Origin: an uncultured Chloroflexota bacterium
Lineage (GTDB): Bacteria; Chloroflexota; Dehalococcoidia; Lucifugimonadales; CAJWER01
DNA: 18,063 nucleotides
Assembly: GCA_913030785.1 (NCBI GenBank)
Contig: CAJWER010000032.1
Location: 1 to 18,063, forward strand
Reading direction: 5' to 3'
The notes under the pieces were generated by a model. That model was not told the origin of the DNA. It saw nothing but the letters and a program-made list of their open reading frames with translations, and did no database searches. The translations under genes were made by a program, and so were the position numbers. Shown piece by piece: positions 14,853 through 18,063 of this stretch. Position 1 is the first letter of the stretch. Each line of letters opens with the position of its first letter.

Positions 14853-14880
14853 CGGTGCTGCGCACGCTTAGGGGGCGGGC
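14853..14880 (+). repeat. Short repeat R2, copy 1
   Basis: CGGTGCTGCGCACGCTTAGG followed by GGCGGGCT matches segments at 15483-15520 and 16919-16964. The TGCGCA centre is palindromic. It lies upstream of the SDR gene start. Confidence 0.45.
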
Positions 14881-14939
14881 TGTGGTGGTGCCCGTATTGG
14901 GCTAGGTGTGTTGAAGCCACTGCAACAAGGCTCAGCCAA

Positions 14940-15046
14940 TGTCACCCTGAGCGTATGCGAAGGATTTGGGGAGGTGGGGTCCTGTCTCAACTGCCACGTG
15001 TGGGCCTCGCCCCAGATAGCTCGTCGGCGGCCTCTTCAGCATGACA
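14940..15046. repeat. MITE-like repeat R3, copy 2
   Basis: A 107-bp unit with ends TGTCACCCTGAGCG and TCTTCAGCATGACA, matching the ends of the unit at 8841-8949 almost exactly; GATGCGAA/TATGCGAA follows the left end in both. The interiors differ. It stands just upstream of the truncated Gfo/Idh-like fragment. Confidence 0.6.
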
Positions 15047-15097
15047 GCGAGTGGGAGGCGAAATGCCAGGCCTGGTGTCGTGGACTGGGGTGCTGCC

Positions 15098-15499
15098 ATG
15101 TGCTACCTTTCCAGCAACCGATTCACCTTGGGGGTGCCGGACATGGTTGTGGCCGATCTTTCAGCGTTGAGCGAGGTTGTTCAGGAGGCGATAGTAGAGG
15201 AGAGGCTGGGCCAGCCCCAGTTCCTTCGATGCCTTGCGCAGGTACCCGCGGATCGCTTGGGCGACGCGATCGACGAGTGGATTGCACTGGGCGAAGCATG
15301 GTTCGGATCGTCGGTCGCCACGCGGCACCGTCTTGGCGAGGGCAGTGGTGTGTATCTGACAGAGATGGCGAAGTGGGAGACCGGACAGGCCGCCCTGATC
15401 ACGGTGAGTTCCACCGGTTCAAACGGTGCGCCAGCCATCGACCTGATGCTCATAGGCAGCCGCGGCACCATCTACCACGAGGGTTCTGCGCACGCTTAG
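15098..15499 (+). pseudogene. Gfo/Idh/MocA-like C-terminal fragment, probably a remnant
   Basis: A frame of about 134 residues, open from 15041, whose composition is protein-like although it is too short for its apparent family. AIVEERLGQPQFLRCLAQVP resembles the strand after the Rossmann domain of Gfo/Idh oxidoreductases (compare AVADGRIGELRAVHAENI in the neighbour at 15761). WIALGEAWFGSS, GVYLTEMAKWETGQAALITV and IDLMLIGSRGTIYHEG fit the family's C-terminal sheet. The NAD-binding Rossmann half is absent; its place is taken by the R3 repeat ending at 15046. The final HEGSAHA and stop fall inside an R2 repeat, so the natural 3' end may also be lost. ATG 15098 and ATG 15143 are both possible starts with G-rich upstream sites. 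It could instead be an intact small companion of the next gene. Confidence 0.45.
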
Positions 15500-15520
15500 T
15501 TGGGCGGGGCTGGGCAGTGC
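15483..15520 (+). repeat. Short repeat R2, copy 2
   Basis: GTTCTGCGCACGCTTAGTTG then GGCGGGGCTGGGCAGTGCG, matching the copies at 14853 and 16919. The copy supplies the stop codon of the upstream fragment. Confidence 0.5.
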
Positions 15521-15650
15521 GTGAGGGAATCGGAGTTTGGACTGCGGGTCGACAAGCCCACTATAACAATCGGAAATTCGCCCCAGGCCGCGGCTCGGAC
15601 TCGGGCCTCGTTGGGATTCTACGGGGAGTGCAGAGGGGCGAAGCTCTTCT

Positions 15651-15700
15651 GCCGGGCGTGTGAGGGTGTCCCTCACACATACATTTTTCTTTTTTTTAAA
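15651..15700 (+). terminator. Hairpin repeat family R1, copy D (terminator-like)
   Basis: The best-formed copy: the core GTGAGGGTGTCCCTCAC (15660-15676) extends to a 9-bp stem with a TGT loop, and a T-rich tract (15683-15697) begins 5 bases after the stem. It is preceded by GCCGGGC as in copies A and C. It is placed between the fragment ending at 15499 and the Gfo/Idh gene, so it would insulate the latter from upstream transcription. The rest of 15521-15760 shows nothing else. Confidence 0.6.
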
Positions 15701-15760
15701 ACACAAGGCGGGTGAGTTGGCCAAGAGCTGCTCCTCACAATTCGTACACGGAGGATGGCG

Positions 15761-16909
15761 GTGAAAAAACACGGAATACTGTTGGTCGGCGCGAAGCGGA
15801 CACACCAACGTAGCCACGCTGAGGTGTTCGGTGCCCATCCCAGATGCAACCTTGTGGCCGTCGCTAGCGAGAAGGGTGACCCCGAGGGCCGCGCCGCCCT
15901 GTACCAGGCCCTGGCCGACGACCTGGGCGTGCCGTACATCCCTGATCTTGACGAGGCGCTGGCACGAGACGATGTGGACATCGTAAGTTCAACCCCCATG
16001 GTCGAGCTGCGAGGAGGCGTCGCCGCAAAGTGCATGGACGCTGGCAAACACGTCTACATGGACAAGCCTCTCGCGGGCAGCGTCGAGGATCTCGACCTCA
16101 TCGTGGCGGTGTATGAACGAAATGACGTGCGCGTCCAGATGTTTACGATGAACCTGGCGCCCTGGGTTCAGGCCGCACGGCAGGCTGTGGCGGACGGGCG
16201 GATTGGCGAGCTTCGCGCGGTCCATGCCGAGAACATCTTTGCGAAGGGACGTGCGGGGTCAGTCAACAGGGGTACGGTGCGGATGGAGCGTGAGACTCCC
16301 GACCGATTCACTTTCATCGAGGCTAAGCGGGAGATGTTCGATGTCGGTATCTACAGCCTGGGGTTCATACACACGATTACGGGCAGAGGTTTTGAGTCCG
16401 TCTATGCCCACACGGGCAACTACTTCTTTGGTGAGCACGCAAGCGTGGGTGTCGAGGACTTCGGCGCAATGGCCATCAAACTGGAGGGTGGGGTGACTGC
16501 GACCCTGGCCGGGGGGCGTTTCGGCTGGACGAGCCATCCGAAGGGCGGACCGCAGAAGGTGGTCATAGTCGGCACTGAGGGGACGCTCACCTTCGATGCC
16601 TACCGCCCTCGGATAGAGCTGTATAACAACGAGGTGCCCTTTACTCAGCCCGCCGTCGATCCCCATGATCCCATGGGCATGTGGGAGCCTTCGCACCCGG
16701 CCTACGGAGCCCCGCCGAAGCAAACCTGGACCCAGCTGCCGCTGCCAAATGCCATGGATCTGGACGTCGATGCCTTCGTTCGATGTATCGAAGATGGACG
16801 TGAGCCCGATGTGAACCCTCGAGTCGCCGCCTCCATGACCGAGGTGATCCTCGGTGCCTACGCCTCAGCTGCCAGAGGCGAGGAAGTGTCCTTACCGCTT
16901 CCTCGTTAG
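15761..16909 (+). CDS. Gfo/Idh/MocA family NAD(P)-dependent oxidoreductase
   Basis: A 382-residue protein. The Rossmann start GILLVGAKRTH (5-15) lacks the classical GxGxxG spacing but keeps the first Gly. GKHVYMDKPLAGSVEDL (95-111) contains the DKP variant of the EKP motif whose Lys contacts cofactor and substrate. MFDVGIYSLGF (192-202) corresponds to the catalytic DxGxHxxD region with Tyr in place of His. The C-terminal sheet has VGVEDFGAMAIKLEGGVTATL and GTEGTLTFD. Substrates in the family are mostly sugars, inositols and related polyols. The GTG at 15761 is preferred over ATG 15755 because GGAGG (15750-15754) abuts the ATG but stands 6 bases before the GTG. It is the first gene of a run with an amidohydrolase and a HAD hydrolase. 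Confidence 0.9.
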   Translation: MKKHGILLVGAKRTHQRSHAEVFGAHPRCNLVAVASEKGDPEGRAALYQALADDLGVPYIPDLDEALARDDVDIVSSTPMVELRGGVAAKCMDAGKHVYMDKPLAGSVEDLDLIVAVYERNDVRVQMFTMNLAPWVQAARQAVADGRIGELRAVHAENIFAKGRAGSVNRGTVRMERETPDRFTFIEAKREMFDVGIYSLGFIHTITGRGFESVYAHTGNYFFGEHASVGVEDFGAMAIKLEGGVTATLAGGRFGWTSHPKGGPQKVVIVGTEGTLTFDAYRPRIELYNNEVPFTQPAVDPHDPMGMWEPSHPAYGAPPKQTWTQLPLPNAMDLDVDAFVRCIEDGREPDVNPRVAASMTEVILGAYASAARGEEVSLPLPR

Positions 16910-16918
16910 GCGGCGCAG

Positions 16919-16964
16919 CGGTGCTGCGCACGCCAAGTTGGGCGGGGAAGAGCAGTACATGAGC
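16919..16964 (+). repeat. Short repeat R2, copy 3
   Basis: GGTGCTGCGCACGCCAAGTT then GGGCGGGGAAGAGCAGTAC, matching copy 2 over about 40 bases with a few changes. It lies 9 bases after the Gfo/Idh stop. Confidence 0.5.
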
Positions 16965-16984
16965 GCATATTGCTATTAATGGGT

Positions 16985-17093
16985 GGTTCGATAGGCTCAC
17001 CATGAGCGGAAAACCAAGGCCCATCGCGAGAGGAAGGCTTCTCGCACGCAGCGAATCGGCAGATCCTTCCGTTCACCCTGAGACTGTCGAAGG
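16985..17093. repeat. 109-bp imperfect palindromic element R4
   Basis: Left end GGTTCGATAGGCTCACCATG (then AGCGG) and right end CCGTTCACCCTGAGACTGTC (then GAAGG) form terminal inverted repeats of about 25 bases with several mismatches. Inner arms GGAAGG and CCTTCC add a second level of pairing. The ends match, by pattern, the TTCGACAGGCTCACC-type intergenic palindromes common in environmental genomes. It ends 20 bases before the amidohydrolase ATG, so it forms that gene's leader. Confidence 0.65.
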
Positions 17094-17113
17094 GCCAATT
17101 CAGGAGCGCCACG

Positions 17114-17881
17114 ATGACCGTTGTCGATACGCATTGCCATGCCGGTGAGAGTTGGTTCGAGCCCATCGAGATGCTCCTGCATCAGATGGATGCAAATCGC
17201 GTGGAAAAAGGCGTCCTGGTGCAGCATCGCGGCGCCTTCGACAACTCCTACCTGCTGGAGTGCCAGATACGATACACGGGCAGGTTCGCGGTCGCCCTGA
17301 TGGTGGATCCGTCGCGCGACGATGCCGCTGACAAGTTGAGAGAGCTGGCCGAGGCGGGTGCATCGGCGGTTCGCCTGGAACCGAACGAGCCCCCCAGTCT
17401 GTGGCGCGCCGCATCGGAACTAGGGCTGGTCGTGTCTTGCCAGTGCCACGTAACGGAGACCACCTCCAACGAGTTCCGAAGCCTGCTGGAGAGCTTGCCT
17501 GACCTGACTGTGGTGCTAGAGCACCTGGCTGGATCGAATGGTGACGAGGATTCGCCCTACCCCCTGTTCCGCCGTGCGATGGAGTTGGCACAGCTCCCCA
17601 ACACCTACATGAAAGTTCCGGGCCTGGGTGAGATCACCCCACGTCCACCGGTTCTTGGCCGCGAGTTCCAGCCAGAGAAAGCGCCGCCGCTGATTGAAAT
17701 AGCTCTGGATGCCTTTGGCCCGCAGCGCATGATGTGGGGCAGCGATTACCCGCCGGTGAGCAACCGCGAGGGATATCGCAATGCCCTCCAAGGCATAAAG
17801 GACTACCTCGCACTGGTCGACGGTGAAGATCGTGAGTGGGTGCTGGGCAAGACGGCCCTGGGCGTCTTCAGCTTCGAGTAG
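17114..17881 (+). CDS. Amidohydrolase family 2 (lactonase/decarboxylase-like TIM barrel)
   Basis: A 255-residue amidohydrolase-2 protein. VVDTHCHAG opens the barrel with the metal histidines His7 and His9. Further hallmarks are CQCHV with His112, VVLEHLAG with His137, and MMWGSDYPP with catalytic Asp211. Relatives hydrolyse sugar or aromatic lactones (fuconolactonase, 2-pyrone-4,6-dicarboxylate lactonase) or decarboxylate aromatic acids; the substrate here is not readable. Pairing with a Gfo/Idh dehydrogenase fits an oxidise-then-hydrolyse-lactone route, an inference. CAGGAG lies 8 bases before the ATG, just outside repeat R4. Confidence 0.9.
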   Translation: MTVVDTHCHAGESWFEPIEMLLHQMDANRVEKGVLVQHRGAFDNSYLLECQIRYTGRFAVALMVDPSRDDAADKLRELAEAGASAVRLEPNEPPSLWRAASELGLVVSCQCHVTETTSNEFRSLLESLPDLTVVLEHLAGSNGDEDSPYPLFRRAMELAQLPNTYMKVPGLGEITPRPPVLGREFQPEKAPPLIEIALDAFGPQRMMWGSDYPPVSNREGYRNALQGIKDYLALVDGEDREWVLGKTALGVFSFE

Positions 17882-17931
17882 AGGCCCGTTTTTGCCGCTG
17901 AGCTCACGAAGGGCGCGGAGAGGGAGCTTGG

Positions 17932-18063
17932 ATGGGAGCCAATCCCTACTTGGTCGTGCTGTTCGATGCCTACAACACGCTGTGGTACCAGACGCGGAGC
18001 CATGTTGAGATATGGCGCGGCTTGCTGGCGCAACTAGGCCATGAACCACTTTTGGGAGACATC
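17932..18063 (+). CDS. HAD-superfamily hydrolase, N-terminal part (runs off the window)
   Basis: Forty-four codons are open to the window edge. LVVLFDAYNTLW (7-18) matches motif I of haloacid-dehalogenase-like hydrolases of the FDAYGTL type, with the nucleophile Asp at position 12. The following IWRGLLAQLGHE resembles the start of the helical cap. The ATG at 17932 has GGAGAGGGAG just upstream (17917-17926). It follows the amidohydrolase by 50 bases in the same direction and is probably co-transcribed. Phosphatase and dehalogenase activity cannot be told apart from this fragment. Confidence 0.75.
   Translation, partial: MGANPYLVVLFDAYNTLWYQTRSHVEIWRGLLAQLGHEPLLGDI

Noticed and set aside
14908..15663. 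251-codon plus-strand frame across the R3 repeat and the Gfo/Idh fragment
   Set aside because: It runs through repeats and has an Arg/Gly/Cys-rich random-looking composition; the frame at 15098-15499 in the same region is far more protein-like.
17100..17591. Minus-strand 163-codon frame opposite the amidohydrolase
   Set aside because: Shadow of the amidohydrolase gene; Arg/Pro-rich with no domain.
1..18063. CRISPR array, phage or transposase genes, tRNA or rRNA
   Set aside because: The repeats are dispersed, not tandem with spacers; no recombinase, capsid or transposase motif appears in any frame; no cloverleaf or rRNA signature was found by eye.

Overview
The window is an 18 kb, GC-rich bacterial segment that looks chromosomal: single-copy housekeeping genes, no phage, integrase, transposase, CRISPR or plasmid genes, and no tRNA or rRNA that I could find. 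The gene set (a DUF1998-type helicase next to a DUF503 protein, an HflC with a C-terminal domain I associate with Chloroflexota, a PEBP protein related to lipoproteins, many small amidohydrolase/Gfo-Idh enzymes) and the high density of short palindromic intergenic repeats suggest a Chloroflexota genome, perhaps Dehalococcoidia/SAR202-like. That placement is an inference from protein style, not a search result.

Layout. 73-2695 (minus): a DUF503/YlxP-like protein followed by an MrfA/YprA-type DEAH helicase. 2871-3581 (plus): an unrecognised 236-residue protein with its own promoter and a TTG start. 3721-4902 (minus): a monomeric sarcosine oxidase-like flavoprotein. 5058-6311 (plus): an exported protein with an HEXXH metallopeptidase motif. 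6449-8668 (plus): an HflK/HflC pair of SPFH membrane proteins, HflC carrying an extra C-terminal domain. 8968-9432 (minus): a PEBP protein preceded by what looks like the broken remains of a lipoprotein leader. 9784-10284 (plus): YbeY. 10485-13947 (plus): dnaX-ybaB-recR-recO. 13944-14789 (minus): a short-chain dehydrogenase that converges on recO with shared stop-codon bases. 15098-15499 (plus): a fragment resembling the C-terminal part of a Gfo/Idh oxidoreductase. 15761-18063 (plus): a Gfo/Idh/MocA oxidoreductase, an amidohydrolase-2 lactonase-like enzyme and the start of a HAD hydrolase, which together look like a small catabolic cluster.

Functional themes. Replication and recombination are represented by DnaX (clamp loader), YbaB (nucleoid-associated), RecR and RecO (RecFOR gap repair) and an MrfA-like repair helicase. 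YbeY serves ribosome maturation. HflK/HflC and the exported HEXXH protein point to membrane or envelope protein quality control. The flavin oxidase, the SDR and the final cluster serve small-molecule oxidation or hydrolysis with unknown substrates.

The intergenic spaces are unusually rich in structure: at least five repeat families with about eleven copies. These are a GTGAGGGTGTCCCTCAC hairpin family (four copies), a TGCTGCGCACGC motif (three copies), a roughly 108-bp element with TGTCA...TGACA ends (two copies), a 109-bp imperfect palindrome, and an 88-bp double-hairpin element. No gene longer than those listed is missed in any gap over about 300 bases; the only such gap (9433-9765) holds the leader relic and the ybeY -10 box.
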